64,000 nucleotides of DNA from the NCBI RefSeq assembly GCF_014842875.1, contig NZ_JACYXZ010000001.1, forward strand, positions 248,001 to 312,000, read 5' to 3'. The translations under genes and the position numbers were made by a program. A model generated the notes under the pieces. It was not told the origin of the DNA, did not search any database, and worked only from the letters and a program-made list of their open reading frames with translations. The DNA is from Nocardioides donggukensis (GTDB lineage Bacteria; Actinomycetota; Actinomycetes; Propionibacteriales; Nocardioidaceae). Of the stretch, positions 34,417-43,004 are shown piece by piece; the stretch's first letter is position 1; each line of letters opens with the position of its first letter.

Positions 34417-35058
34417 ATGCTCGATGCCCCCGCGCGTCGGGTGCTCGCGCCGCCGCTGGACGCCGCGGCCGGGCTCCTCGAGCGGGCGCACGTCCGGCCC
34501 CTCGGCGTGACCCTGGTCGGCTGGCTGGTCGGTGTCGCCGCCTGCGTCGCCGCCGGCACCGGCCACTGGTGGTGGGCACTGGCCCTGTGGCTGGGGAACC
34601 GGCTGCTCGACGGGCTGGACGGCCCGCTCGCGCGCCGGACTGGCGCCACCGAGCTCGGCGGCTTCCTCGACCTGGTCGCGGACTTCAGCATCTACGCCGG
34701 GTTCGTGGTCGCCGTCGGCGTCGCGGTGCCCGAGGCCCGGATCGCCTGCCTGGCGCTGCTGCTGGCCTACTACCTCTCGGGCACCGCCTTCCTGCTGCTC
34801 TCCCCGATGCTGGAGCGCCGCGGCGCCGCCGGCGACGGCCGGTCGGTCCTCTTCGTCGGCGGCCTGGCCGAGGGCACCGAGACCGTCCTGGCCTATGTCG
34901 CCTTCTGCCTCCTCCCCGAGCACGCGGCGACGATCGCCTGGCTCTTCGCCGGCCTCGTCGGGCTGACGGCGGCCCAGCGGGTCGGGCTCGGCATCCGGGT
35001 GCTGGGTCGGCCACGAACCACTCCCGCGCACGACCACGACCAGGAGCGATCCCCATGA
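34417..35058 (+). CDS. CDP-alcohol phosphatidyltransferase (YnjF-like)
   Basis: A 213-residue integral membrane enzyme with about six transmembrane helices. The catalytic motif D65-x2-D68-G69-x2-A72-R73-x7-G81-x3-D85-x3-D89 is intact, so it should transfer a phosphatidyl group from CDP-diacylglycerol (or a related CDP-alcohol) to an alcohol; the acceptor is unknown. GAGGAGGAG precedes the ATG. It overlaps the next gene by ATGA and heads an operon of ABC transporter genes. E. coli ynjF, in the ydjXYZ-ynjABCDEF region, encodes the same family, which supports a shared function. Confidence 0.9.
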   Translation: MLDAPARRVLAPPLDAAAGLLERAHVRPLGVTLVGWLVGVAACVAAGTGHWWWALALWLGNRLLDGLDGPLARRTGATELGGFLDLVADFSIYAGFVVAVGVAVPEARIACLALLLAYYLSGTAFLLLSPMLERRGAAGDGRSVLFVGGLAEGTETVLAYVAFCLLPEHAATIAWLFAGLVGLTAAQRVGLGIRVLGRPRTTPAHDHDQERSP

Positions 35059-36344
35059 CCCGTCCCCCTTCCCGGGCCCCGCGCGGTGCAGCCCACGGGA
35101 CGTCCCGCGCGCCCCGACGGGTGGGGCTCGCCGCGACCCTGTCGGCGGCCGCGCTGCTCGCCGCCGCCTGCGGCGGTGGCAGCGAGGCGGTCGAGACCGC
35201 CGCCCCCGACGACTGGGACGCGGTGCTCGCCGAGGCCGACGGGCAGACCGTCGACTGGTACATGTACGGCGGTGACGAGCGGCTGAACCGCTTCGTGAAC
35301 GGGGAGGTCGCCGACCGGCTCGGCGACCTCGGGGTCACCCTGAGGCAGGTCCGGATCTCCGACACCGCCGACGCCGTCAACAAGGTGCTCGGCGAGCAGC
35401 AGGCCGGCCGCCGCTCCGGCGGCAGTGTGGACGCGATCTGGCTCAACGGCGAGAACTTCGCCACCGGGGTGCAGGCCGAGGCCTGGCGGTGCGGGTGGGC
35501 CGAGGACCTGCCGAACGCCGAGTTCGTCGACCTCGACTCGCCCGCGGTCGCGACCGACTTCGGGGTCCCCACCGAGGGCTGCGAGGCGGCCTGGCAGCAG
35601 GCCAACTCGGCGCTGGTCTACGACTCCGCGGCGCTCGACGAGGACGACGTCGCCTCGCTCGACGCGCTGCTGGCCTGGGCGGAGCGGAACCCGGGCCGGT
35701 TCACCTACCCGGCACCGCCCGACTTCACCGGGTCGATGGCCGTGCGGACCGTGCTCTACGACACCCTCGGCGGCCCCGAGGAGCTGGCCGGCGACTTCGA
35801 CCCGGCGGCGTACGACGAGGCGAGCGCCCGCCTGTGGGACCGGCTCCGGGAGATCGCACCGACCCTGTGGCGGCGCGGCGAGACCTACCCGCAGTCGCAG
35901 GAGCAGGTGGAGAAGCTCTTCGCGGACGGCGAGATCAGCGCCTTCCTCACCTACGGTCCCGGCGCCGTCGGCTCCCTGGTCGAGGACGGCGTGTTCCCGG
36001 AGTCGACCCGGGAGGCGGTGCTCTCGGTCGGCAACATCAGCAACGTCAGCTTCGTCGCCGTCCCCGCCAACGCCGGCGACCAGGCCGGTGCGCTGGTGCT
36101 GGCGAACGTGCTGCAGGACCCGGAAGTCCAGCTCGGGCTGTACGAGGCGGCCGGCATCTACCCGGCCATCGACGTGCGCCGCACCGACCCGGAGGTGCAG
36201 GAGCGGTTCGCCGCAGTGGCCACGTCGCCGTCGGTGCTCAGCCCGGAGGAGCTCACCCGTGACGCCCGACCCGAGCTCGCCAGCGAGTACCTCGAGCGGA
36301 TCGAGGACGACTGGGTGGACCGGGTGCTCCAGGGTCGCCGATGA
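35055..36344 (+). CDS. ABC transporter substrate-binding lipoprotein (YnjB-like)
   Basis: A 429-residue lipoprotein. The basic N-terminus and hydrophobic stretch end in the lipobox LAAAC, with Cys39 as the lipidation site. The mature part is a type II periplasmic-binding fold resembling YnjB: TVDWYMYGGDERLNRFVNG, VDAIWLNGENFATG, and DGEISAFLTYGPGAVGSLVE near residue 295. Related proteins bind thiamine, iron or polyamines, but the ligand of the YnjB group is not known. It is coupled by ATGA on both sides. A single Cys pair (CGWAED...EGCEAAW) could form a disulfide. Confidence 0.9.
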   Translation: MTRPPSRAPRGAAHGTSRAPRRVGLAATLSAAALLAAACGGGSEAVETAAPDDWDAVLAEADGQTVDWYMYGGDERLNRFVNGEVADRLGDLGVTLRQVRISDTADAVNKVLGEQQAGRRSGGSVDAIWLNGENFATGVQAEAWRCGWAEDLPNAEFVDLDSPAVATDFGVPTEGCEAAWQQANSALVYDSAALDEDDVASLDALLAWAERNPGRFTYPAPPDFTGSMAVRTVLYDTLGGPEELAGDFDPAAYDEASARLWDRLREIAPTLWRRGETYPQSQEQVEKLFADGEISAFLTYGPGAVGSLVEDGVFPESTREAVLSVGNISNVSFVAVPANAGDQAGALVLANVLQDPEVQLGLYEAAGIYPAIDVRRTDPEVQERFAAVATSPSVLSPEELTRDARPELASEYLERIEDDWVDRVLQGRR

Positions 36345-37210
36345 GGCGGTGGCCGGAGCCGCTGCGGGTGGCGCTGCTGCTGGCGCCGGCCCTGACGGTG
36401 GTCGGCGTCTTCTTCGTCGGCGGCGTCGCCCAGGCGGTGCTGCAGAGCCTCGGTCACCAGCCGCTGCTCGGCGAGAGCACCTGGTCGCTGGACGCCTACC
36501 GTGCCGTGCTCACCGATCCCGCGTTCGTGGCGTCGCTGCTGCTGACGATGCGGGTGGCACTGATCTCGACCGGGGTGGCGACCGTGCTCGGGGTCGGGCT
36601 GGCGCTGCTGGTGCGCCGGGTCGGGGGCCGGGCCCGGATGACCGCGCTCTTCCACGGCACGCTCGCGATCCCGCACCTGGTCGGTGCGCTGAGCATCGGC
36701 CTGCTGCTGGCTCCGTCCGGGCTGCTCTCGCGGGTGGGCCAGGCCCTCGGGCTGGTCGACGACGCACAGTCCTTCCCGGTGCTCACCCAGGACGCGTTCG
36801 GCTGGGGGATCATCGCGGAGTACGTGTGGAAGGAGACGCCGTTCATCGCGGTCGTCGCCCTGGCCGCGCTGAGCCGCGGCGTGGGGGAGCTCGAGGGGGT
36901 CGCCCGCACCCTCGGCGCCGGCGCCGGGCAGCGCCTGCGCAGCGTCACCATCCCGCTCCTGGCGCCACCCGTGGCCGCCGCCTCGGTCCTGGTGTTCGCG
37001 TTCACGATGGCCTCCTACGAGGTGCCGCGGCTCCTGGGGCGGCCGTTCCCGGCGATGCTGCCGGTCGAGGCCTTCCAGCGGTTCCGCGACACCGATCTCG
37101 GCGTCCGCCCCGAGGCCATGGCCATCGCCACCGTGCTGGCCGTGCTGAGCATCGTCGTCGTGCTGGCCTACCTGCGGCTGGTCGCCGGGCTGACCAGGAG
37201 GCAGGTGTGA
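36341..37210 (+). CDS. ABC transporter permease 1 (YnjC N-half-like)
   Basis: A 289-residue BPD-type permease with six predicted helices. The coupling-helix signature EGVARTLGAGAGQRLRSVTIP lies near residue 187. In E. coli the two permease modules are fused in YnjC; here they are separate genes. It overlaps the binding-protein gene by ATGA and the second permease by GTGA, so the proteins should be made in balanced amounts. Confidence 0.92.
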   Translation: MRRWPEPLRVALLLAPALTVVGVFFVGGVAQAVLQSLGHQPLLGESTWSLDAYRAVLTDPAFVASLLLTMRVALISTGVATVLGVGLALLVRRVGGRARMTALFHGTLAIPHLVGALSIGLLLAPSGLLSRVGQALGLVDDAQSFPVLTQDAFGWGIIAEYVWKETPFIAVVALAALSRGVGELEGVARTLGAGAGQRLRSVTIPLLAPPVAAASVLVFAFTMASYEVPRLLGRPFPAMLPVEAFQRFRDTDLGVRPEAMAIATVLAVLSIVVVLAYLRLVAGLTRRQV

Positions 37211-38028
37211 GCGGCCCGCGGCCGACGGCCGGGACCCGGCTGCGGCACCGGGCCGCCCTGGCCGTGGTCGTGCTGCTGGTGCTGCTCCCACTGCTGCCGG
37301 TGCTGCTGTGGGCGGTCGCCGACACCTGGCGCTACCCCGACCTGCTGCCCGGTGGCCTCACCGGCCGGGGCCTGCGGCTGGTGACCGGGTCCTCGGTGCT
37401 GGGCGCCCTCGGCACCTCGACCCTGATCGCCACCGCGGTCGCCTGCCTGGCCTGCGCGGTCGGGTTCCCGGCCGGGCGGGCCCTCGGCATGCACTCCTTC
37501 CGGGGCCGGCGGGTGGTGCAGTTCCTGCTGCTGGCGCCGGTCCTGGTGCCCGCGCTGGCGGTGACCCTGGGACTGCAGGTCTTCTTCATCCGGCTCGGCC
37601 TCGCCGACACGGTGACCGGGGTGGTCCTGGTGCAGCTGATGCCCACGGTGCCCTACGCCGCCACCCTGCTCGGGGCGTCGTACGCCAACCTCGACGCCGA
37701 CCACGAGCGCCAGGCGCGGGTCCTCGGCGCCGGCCCGTGGCGGACCGTGGCCGCGGTGACGGTGCCGCTGCTGCGCCCGGCCCTGGTGACGACCTGGCTG
37801 CTGACGTTCCTCATCTCGTGGAGCGAGTACATCCTGACCCTGTTGATCGGAGGGGGCCGCGTGACCACGCTGCCGCTGCTGCTGTTCTCGGCCATCGAGT
37901 CCTCGGACCGGACGGCGGCCGCCGCGCTGGGGTTGCTGGTCGTGCTGCCGCCGGTGCTGCTCGTGCTGGTGGTCGCCCGGCTGCTGGGCAGTCGCGACGA
38001 CGCCTTCCTGGGGGTGGCCCGTGCGTGA
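37207..38028 (+). CDS. ABC transporter permease 2 (YnjC C-half-like)
   Basis: A 273-residue permease with six predicted helices. The EAA-like coupling segment HERQARVLGAGPWRTVAAVTVP lies near residue 168, followed by FLISWSEYILTLLIGGGRV. The GTG start overlaps the stop of permease 1, and the 3' end overlaps the ATPase gene by 8 bp. Together with permease 1 it should form a heterodimeric channel. Confidence 0.92.
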   Translation: MSGPRPTAGTRLRHRAALAVVVLLVLLPLLPVLLWAVADTWRYPDLLPGGLTGRGLRLVTGSSVLGALGTSTLIATAVACLACAVGFPAGRALGMHSFRGRRVVQFLLLAPVLVPALAVTLGLQVFFIRLGLADTVTGVVLVQLMPTVPYAATLLGASYANLDADHERQARVLGAGPWRTVAAVTVPLLRPALVTTWLLTFLISWSEYILTLLIGGGRVTTLPLLLFSAIESSDRTAAAALGLLVVLPPVLLVLVVARLLGSRDDAFLGVARA

Positions 38029-39160
38029 ACGCCTGCCCGGTCCGGAGTCCCCGGGCCCGGCCTCGGCCCGGCTCGAGGTGCGCCGGCTCGTCGTCCGCTA
38101 CGCCGGGGTGCCGGCCGTCGACGGCATCGACCTGGCCCTGGAGCCCGGGTCGTTCACCGCGCTCCTCGGGCCGTCCGGCTGCGGGAAGAGCACGACGCTG
38201 GCCGTGCTGGCCGGCCTGCAGCGGGCCGACGAGGGCGAGGTGCTGCTCGACGGCACCGCCCTGGGTGACACCGCCCCAGAGCGCCGACCGCTGTCGCTGG
38301 TCTTCCAGAAGCCGCTGCTGTTCCCGCACCTGACGGTCGCGCAGAACGTCGGCTTCGGGCTGCGGATGCGGCGGGTCCCGCGCCGCGAGGCGGCGGCCGA
38401 GGTGGCCGCGATGCTGGAGCGGGTCCGTCTCGACGGCCTGGCGGACCGCAGGATCGGGGAGCTCTCCGGCGGGCAGGAGCAACGGGTATCGCTGGCCCGG
38501 GCCCTGGTCCGCCGGCCGCGGGTGCTGCTCCTCGACGAGCCGTTCTCCCAGCTCGACGCCGACCTGCGGGCGGAGATGCGGACGCTGGTGCGCGAGCTGC
38601 ACGACGAGGCCGGAGTCACCACGCTGTTCGTGACCCACGACCGGGAGGAGGCCGTCGAGGTCTCCGACCGGATCGCGCTGATGCTGGACGGCCGGATCGC
38701 CGGCTCCGGCACGCCGCAGGAGATCTACACCCGGCCCCCGACGCTGCGGACCGCGCGCTTCTTCGGGTTCGAGAACGAGATCCGGGGGCAGGTCGCCGGC
38801 GGCGTCTTCCGCTCTGCGGACGGGACCGTGAGCGCGCGCTGCGACCTGGCACCGGGGGCGGCCACACTCGTCGTCCGGCCCGAGGCGGTGCGGCTGGGCC
38901 CGGCAGGGGAGGACACCGGCACGGCCCGGGCCGGGGCGGGCGGGATCGGCCCGTCGGTCCGGGTGAAGGACCAGCGGTTCGCCGGGACCCACGTCGTCGT
39001 CGACGTGGCGCTGCCGGACGGACAGCGGCTCCGCGCGCACGTGCCGGTGGGATCGGAGCCGGCCGTGGGGGAGCGGGTCGGGGTGTGGCTGCCGCCGGAG
39101 CGCTGCACCGTGCTGGCCGAGGTCGACCCGACCCGGACGTCGGGGACGGGGGCGCCGTGA
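38021..39160 (+). CDS. ABC transporter ATP-binding protein (YnjD-like)
   Basis: A 379-residue ATPase. Walker A GPSGCGKSTT lies near residue 50, the signature LSGGQEQRVSLARAL near 148 and Walker B VLLLDEPFSQLDA near 170. A C-terminal ~110-residue TOBE-type domain is longer than in E. coli YnjD and resembles CysA/PotA-type ATPases, so regulation through this domain is possible. The GTG start overlaps the permease gene. Its stop overlaps the TVP38 gene by GTGA. Confidence 0.93.
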   Translation: MRERLPGPESPGPASARLEVRRLVVRYAGVPAVDGIDLALEPGSFTALLGPSGCGKSTTLAVLAGLQRADEGEVLLDGTALGDTAPERRPLSLVFQKPLLFPHLTVAQNVGFGLRMRRVPRREAAAEVAAMLERVRLDGLADRRIGELSGGQEQRVSLARALVRRPRVLLLDEPFSQLDADLRAEMRTLVRELHDEAGVTTLFVTHDREEAVEVSDRIALMLDGRIAGSGTPQEIYTRPPTLRTARFFGFENEIRGQVAGGVFRSADGTVSARCDLAPGAATLVVRPEAVRLGPAGEDTGTARAGAGGIGPSVRVKDQRFAGTHVVVDVALPDGQRLRAHVPVGSEPAVGERVGVWLPPERCTVLAEVDPTRTSGTGAP

Positions 39161-39876
39161 AGCGCGGTCTGGCCCTCAGGGTGACCGTGCTGCTGGCGCT
39201 GGTCGTGACGGCCGTGCTGGTGCAGGTGCTGGTCGGTCTGCCGAGCCAGGACGAGGTCCGCTCGACGCTCGACGGCCTGGGCGCCTGGGCGGTGCCGGCC
39301 TTCGTGGCGGTCTACGTCCTGGTCTGTCTGTTGCCGGCCGGCCCCACCGCGGTGGTGACGATCGTCGGCGGCGCGCTGCTGGGCTTCGCCGTCGGTCTTC
39401 CCGCGGTGCTGACCGGCGCCGTGCTCGGTGCGACGGTGGCGTTCTCCGTCAGCAGGCTGCTGGGGCGGGACGCGGTACGACGGATCAGCGGCGCCCGGGT
39501 GCAGGCGCTGGACGAGAAGGTCCGCGAGCACGGGTTCGCGACCGTGCTGGTGGCCCGGCTGGTGCCGCTGGTCCCGTTCAGCACCGCCAACTTCGCCTTC
39601 GGCCTGACCTCGGTGACCGGCCGTGCCTACGTCACGGCGACGGCGGTGGGGATCGTGCCGGGTACGGTCGTCTACGTCTCGGTGGGTGCCTTCGGCTCCG
39701 AGCCGGGGTCGTGGCCGTTCCTGCTGGCCGTGGCCGGGCTGGTGCTGCTCAGCGTGGTCGGTGCGGTGCGCGCGAGGAGATCCCGATCCGACGACGGGTC
39801 CACGGCGGCGCCGGTCGGTGACGCCGGCGTCAGCGCGACACCCAGGCCCGACGGAGACGTCGCAGGGCACCGGTGA
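39157..39876 (+). CDS. TVP38/TMEM64 (VTT-domain) membrane protein (YdjX/YdjZ-like)
   Basis: A 239-residue polytopic protein of the DedA/VTT superfamily. GGALLGFAVGLPAVLTGAVL and the re-entrant-loop signature VARLVPLVPFSTANFAFGLT (near residue 128) are characteristic. Related VTT proteins move lipids across membranes. E. coli ydjX and ydjZ, linked to the ynj genes, belong to this family. It is the last gene of the plus-strand operon, and its 3' end overlaps the convergent flavoprotein gene by 47 bp. Its cytoplasmic C-terminus is short and polar. Confidence 0.9.
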   Translation: MKRGLALRVTVLLALVVTAVLVQVLVGLPSQDEVRSTLDGLGAWAVPAFVAVYVLVCLLPAGPTAVVTIVGGALLGFAVGLPAVLTGAVLGATVAFSVSRLLGRDAVRRISGARVQALDEKVREHGFATVLVARLVPLVPFSTANFAFGLTSVTGRAYVTATAVGIVPGTVVYVSVGAFGSEPGSWPFLLAVAGLVLLSVVGAVRARRSRSDDGSTAAPVGDAGVSATPRPDGDVAGHR

Positions 39877-41344
39877 CCCGGCGGGTCGTGGGGGCGGACA
39901 GGTCGGCGCGGCCCTGCGCGAGGCCGGCCTTCCAGACCCCGTCCGACCAGGTCGGGTAGGCATGCATCGTGCCCGCCACGGTGCGGGCCCGTAGTCCGGC
40001 CTGGGCGGCGAGGACGGCCTCGGCCAGGCTCTCGCCGGCCCGGGGCCCCACGACGGTGGCGCCGACCACGCGCCCGCGCCGGTCGAGGACCAGGCTGGAG
40101 TAGCCGGCGGTGCGGCCCTCGGCCCGCGCCCGGTCCACCTCGTCGTGCTCGACCCGTCTCACGGTCACGCCCGCGCCGTCCGGGGCCACTCCGAACGCCG
40201 CCACCTCCGGCGAGGTGTAGGTGACCCGCGGGACCAGGTCCGGCTTGACCTTGCGGCGCAGACCGAGCACGGCGTTGCTCGCGGCGAGGCTTCCGTGCGA
40301 GCCGGCGACGTGCGTGAACGGCGGGTGGCCGGTCAGGTCGCCGGCAGCACGGATCCGGGGGTTGCTGGTGCGCAGGGCGTCGTCGACGACGACGTACCCC
40401 CGCTCGTCCAGCTCCACACCGGCGGCGTCCAGGCCGAGATCCGCGGTGCCCGGCCGGCGCCCGACCGCGACCAGGATCCGGTCGCAGGTCACCGTGCTCC
40501 CGTCGTCCAGGTGTGCGACGTACTCCTGGTCGTCCGGTGTGCCGGTCGGATCCCCTCCGGTCCCGGTCCCGACCGAGGTGAGGGCGACGCCGGTGCGCAG
40601 GTCGATGCCGTCGGCCCGCAGGGCGGCGTCGACGATCCGCGAGGCGTCCTGCTCCTCGCGGGCCAGAACCCGGTCCGCCGCCTCGACGATCGTGACCTGC
40701 GAGCCCAGGCGGGCGAGGGCCTGGCCGAGCTCGCAGCCGATCGGTCCGCCGCCGAGCACCAGCAGCCGTGCCGGGAGCTCGGTCAGGTCCCAGACCGTGT
40801 CGGAGGTGAGCGGCTCGGACTCGCGCAGGCCGGGGAGGCCGGGGACGATCGGCGCCGAGCCGGTGGCCAGGACCGCCTGACGGAACGACACCGCGGTGCC
40901 GTCGACCTCGGCGGTGCGCGGCCCGGTGAACCGCACCGTGCCCTGCGCGACCGCGGCCCCCGAGCGCCGCACCGCGTCCGGTGAGTCGACCGGTGCGATG
41001 GCGGCGATCGCACCGCGGACGTGGGCCATGACCGCGGCGAAGTCGACCTCCACCGAGCCCACGTGGACGCCGAGGGAGCCGCCGGCGCGGGCCTCGGCGG
41101 CGGCATGGCCGGCCGCCAGCAGCGACTTGCTGGGGACGCAACCGGTCCACAGGCAGTCACCACCGGTGCGGGACCGCTCGACGAGGAGCACGGAGGCCCC
41201 CAGGTCGCCGGCCGTGTGCGCGGCGACCAGTCCGGCCGTCCCTCCGCCGACGACCAGAAGGTCCCAGGTGCCGGCCACCGGGTCGGAGGGCCAGCTCGCG
41301 TCGTCGGTCACCCGCGGGGACCGGGTCGTCTCGGGCGCGCTCAT
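39830..41344 (-). CDS. FAD-dependent disulfide oxidoreductase (mercuric reductase-like)
   Basis: A 504-residue flavoprotein of the class I pyridine nucleotide-disulfide reductase group. FAD-binding LLVVGGGTAGLVAAHTAG lies at residue 30, the redox-active pair Cys64/Cys69 in GGDCLWTGCVPSK, the NAD(P)-binding LVLGGGPIGCELGQALA near 190, and the C-terminal dimerisation domain with the catalytic His in MHAYPTWSDGVW. HAYPT differs from the HPHPT of lipoamide dehydrogenase and is typical of the TVP38-associated subgroup, where reductase and TVP38 domains can be fused. The substrate is unknown. It overlaps the anti-sigma gene by ATGA. Confidence 0.9.
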   Translation of the reverse strand: MSAPETTRSPRVTDDASWPSDPVAGTWDLLVVGGGTAGLVAAHTAGDLGASVLLVERSRTGGDCLWTGCVPSKSLLAAGHAAAEARAGGSLGVHVGSVEVDFAAVMAHVRGAIAAIAPVDSPDAVRRSGAAVAQGTVRFTGPRTAEVDGTAVSFRQAVLATGSAPIVPGLPGLRESEPLTSDTVWDLTELPARLLVLGGGPIGCELGQALARLGSQVTIVEAADRVLAREEQDASRIVDAALRADGIDLRTGVALTSVGTGTGGDPTGTPDDQEYVAHLDDGSTVTCDRILVAVGRRPGTADLGLDAAGVELDERGYVVVDDALRTSNPRIRAAGDLTGHPPFTHVAGSHGSLAASNAVLGLRRKVKPDLVPRVTYTSPEVAAFGVAPDGAGVTVRRVEHDEVDRARAEGRTAGYSSLVLDRRGRVVGATVVGPRAGESLAEAVLAAQAGLRARTVAGTMHAYPTWSDGVWKAGLAQGRADLSAPTTRRVTGALRRLRRAWVSR

Positions 41345-41610
41345 GCGCCCTCACCGGTCCGCAGCCGGGCCGCGACGTCCTCGAGACGTGCCACCGCTGC
41401 CGGGTCGGGACGGTGCCGGGCGCCGAGCCGGTGCAGCGCGGCCCGCACCCGCATCCGGTCCTCGGCCGAGGAGGCGCACCGGGCGCAGACGCTGAGGTGG
41501 TGCTCGAGCCGCCGCGCCTGCCCGTCGGTGAGCCGGGCCGAGTCGTCGCGGTCCAGGTACCGGTCGAGCCTGCGCGCCGAGAGCCAGCAGTCGAGCATCG
41601 GGACGCTCAT
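41341..41610 (-). CDS. zinc-binding anti-sigma factor (zf-HC2)
   Basis: An 89-residue soluble protein. The ZAS motif His38-x3-Cys42-x2-Cys45 (HHLSVCARC) binds zinc and can form a disulfide on oxidation, releasing its sigma factor. There is no transmembrane segment, so it senses the cytoplasm, as RsrA does. It is coupled by ATGA to the sigma gene before it and to the flavoprotein gene after it. Thiol-redox sensing is a family inference. Confidence 0.92.
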   Translation of the reverse strand: MSVPMLDCWLSARRLDRYLDRDDSARLTDGQARRLEHHLSVCARCASSAEDRMRVRAALHRLGARHRPDPAAVARLEDVAARLRTGEGA

Positions 41611-42308
41611 CGGCGCTTCCCCTTCGGGTCGGTTGTCGGGTCGGGGCCGGGGCGGCGGTGGGCCAGCTGCTCACGGAGTCGGCTCCGGGCCCGACTGAGC
41701 CGGGACATGACGGTGCCGACCGGCACACCGAGCACCTCGGCCGCCTCGGCGTACGTCAGGTGGTCGAGGTCGACCAGCAGCACGACCCGGCGGAAACGGG
41801 GGTCCAGCGCTGCCAGGGCCGCCTCGACGTCGGCGTCGAAGTGCCGGTCGGCGTACACCTCCTCCGCGGACGGGGCGCGGTCCGCGCCGAAGGCCGGCGT
41901 CCGGCGCTCCAGCCACTCGTCCTCCGCCGGGACCGGCCGGGTCCGCCGCAGGGAGTTGAGATGGGTGTTCCGGACGATCGTGAACAACCAGGCGCGGGGG
42001 TGGCGGCCGTCGAAGCGGTCGATCGCCCGGTAGGCCCGCACGAGGGAGTCCTGCACGACGTCCTCCGCGTCGTTCCACGAGCCGGTCAGGCGGTGCGCCA
42101 CCCGCAGCATCGCCTCGATCTCCGGCTCCACGTAGGTCCCGAACAGCTCGGCCCGGCCGGTGCTCGCGTCCGGGTCTCCGGCAGCCGGGTCCGGCCCGGG
42201 TCCGACAGCGTGCCGGGTGCTCTGGTCGACGCTCACGTCAGGTGAACCCGGTGTCGGGCGTCCGCCCTTCCCCGGCCGTCGCCCCCCACTCGAGGACGGC
42301 ACGCTCAT
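41607..42308 (-). CDS. ECF sigma factor
   Basis: A 233-residue extracytoplasmic-function sigma factor. Region 2 contains HRLTGSWNDAEDVVQDSLVR and FDGRHPRAWLFTIVRN. Region 4 contains HLTYAEAAEVLGVPVGTVMS, followed by RLSRARSRLREQL. It resembles the SigR/SigE-type groups that pair with ZAS anti-sigma factors. ATG 42308 is supported by the ATGA overlap with the methyltransferase gene; it gives a ~45-residue disordered N-terminal extension. The likely targets, inferred from location, are this operon and the convergent transporter operon. Confidence 0.93.
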   Translation of the reverse strand: MSVPSSSGGRRPGKGGRPTPGSPDVSVDQSTRHAVGPGPDPAAGDPDASTGRAELFGTYVEPEIEAMLRVAHRLTGSWNDAEDVVQDSLVRAYRAIDRFDGRHPRAWLFTIVRNTHLNSLRRTRPVPAEDEWLERRTPAFGADRAPSAEEVYADRHFDADVEAALAALDPRFRRVVLLVDLDHLTYAEAAEVLGVPVGTVMSRLSRARSRLREQLAHRRPGPDPTTDPKGKRR

Positions 42309-42937
42309 GCCCCCGGCCGGCGGCCGACGCTGAGCACCACGTGCCCGGCACGGTGGGTCTCCGTCGTGGCGCCTGGGAGGTCCCGCTCGAGGAGCCGCCA
42401 GGGCTCGCGGTGCGGGTCCGCGCCGCCGGACCAGCAGGCCAGCCTGGCCAGCGGCCGGAGCGGCAGGCCGACCCCTGACGGCAGCGAGAGGTCCACCACC
42501 GCGGCCCGGCCGCCGGGGGCGAGCAGCCCGAGCGCCTGCTCCCAGGTCGACTCCCACGCCGGCATCAGCGACAGGGCATAGGTGGCGATGACCGCGTCGA
42601 AGGGCCCGGGCCCCGCCAGGTCGCGCAACCGGGCGGCGTCACCCTCGACGAGGCGGACGTTGTCCCAACCGGCGCGCGACGCCCGGCGCCGGGCGACCGC
42701 CAGCATGTCGGCGCTCGCGTCCAGCCCGGTCACCTGGCCGCCAGGCCCCACCGCCGCGCGCAGCAGGGGCAGGTTCAGCCCGGTCCCGCAGCCGATGTCC
42801 AGCACCCGGTCACCGGGGCGGAGTGCCAGCAGCTCGATCGCCCGGGTCCGACCGACGCGGTAGACCGGGCGCTCGCCCGACAGCACGTCGTACAGGCGGG
42901 CGCCCCCGGAGTACCGCCGGGGTCGGAGCTGGGGCAT
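42305..42937 (-). CDS. class I SAM-dependent methyltransferase
   Basis: A 210-residue Rossmann-fold methyltransferase. Motif I VLDIGCGTGLNLPLL lies near residue 43, motif II GLDASADMLAVA near 68, and LVEGDAARLRDL near 93. The pattern fits the UbiE/phospholipid N-methyltransferase-like group acting on small or lipid substrates; the substrate is unknown. It heads the minus-strand operon with sigma, anti-sigma and flavoprotein genes. The start codon sits in a perfect 12-bp palindrome, GGGGCATGCCCC (42931-42942), and CATGCT lies 6 nt upstream. Confidence 0.88.
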   Translation of the reverse strand: MPQLRPRRYSGGARLYDVLSGERPVYRVGRTRAIELLALRPGDRVLDIGCGTGLNLPLLRAAVGPGGQVTGLDASADMLAVARRRASRAGWDNVRLVEGDAARLRDLAGPGPFDAVIATYALSLMPAWESTWEQALGLLAPGGRAAVVDLSLPSGVGLPLRPLARLACWSGGADPHREPWRLLERDLPGATTETHRAGHVVLSVGRRPGA

Positions 42938-43004
42938 GCCCCCAGCATGCCCCAGTGCCGGCGACGATTTGCGGGGGCTCGGCTCCCGGCCCGACGATGA
43001 CCGG

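Noticed and set aside
42305..42937. Phosphatidylethanolamine N-methyltransferase assignment
   Set aside because: The fold and general pattern allow it, but no residue seen here separates it from other small-molecule methyltransferases.
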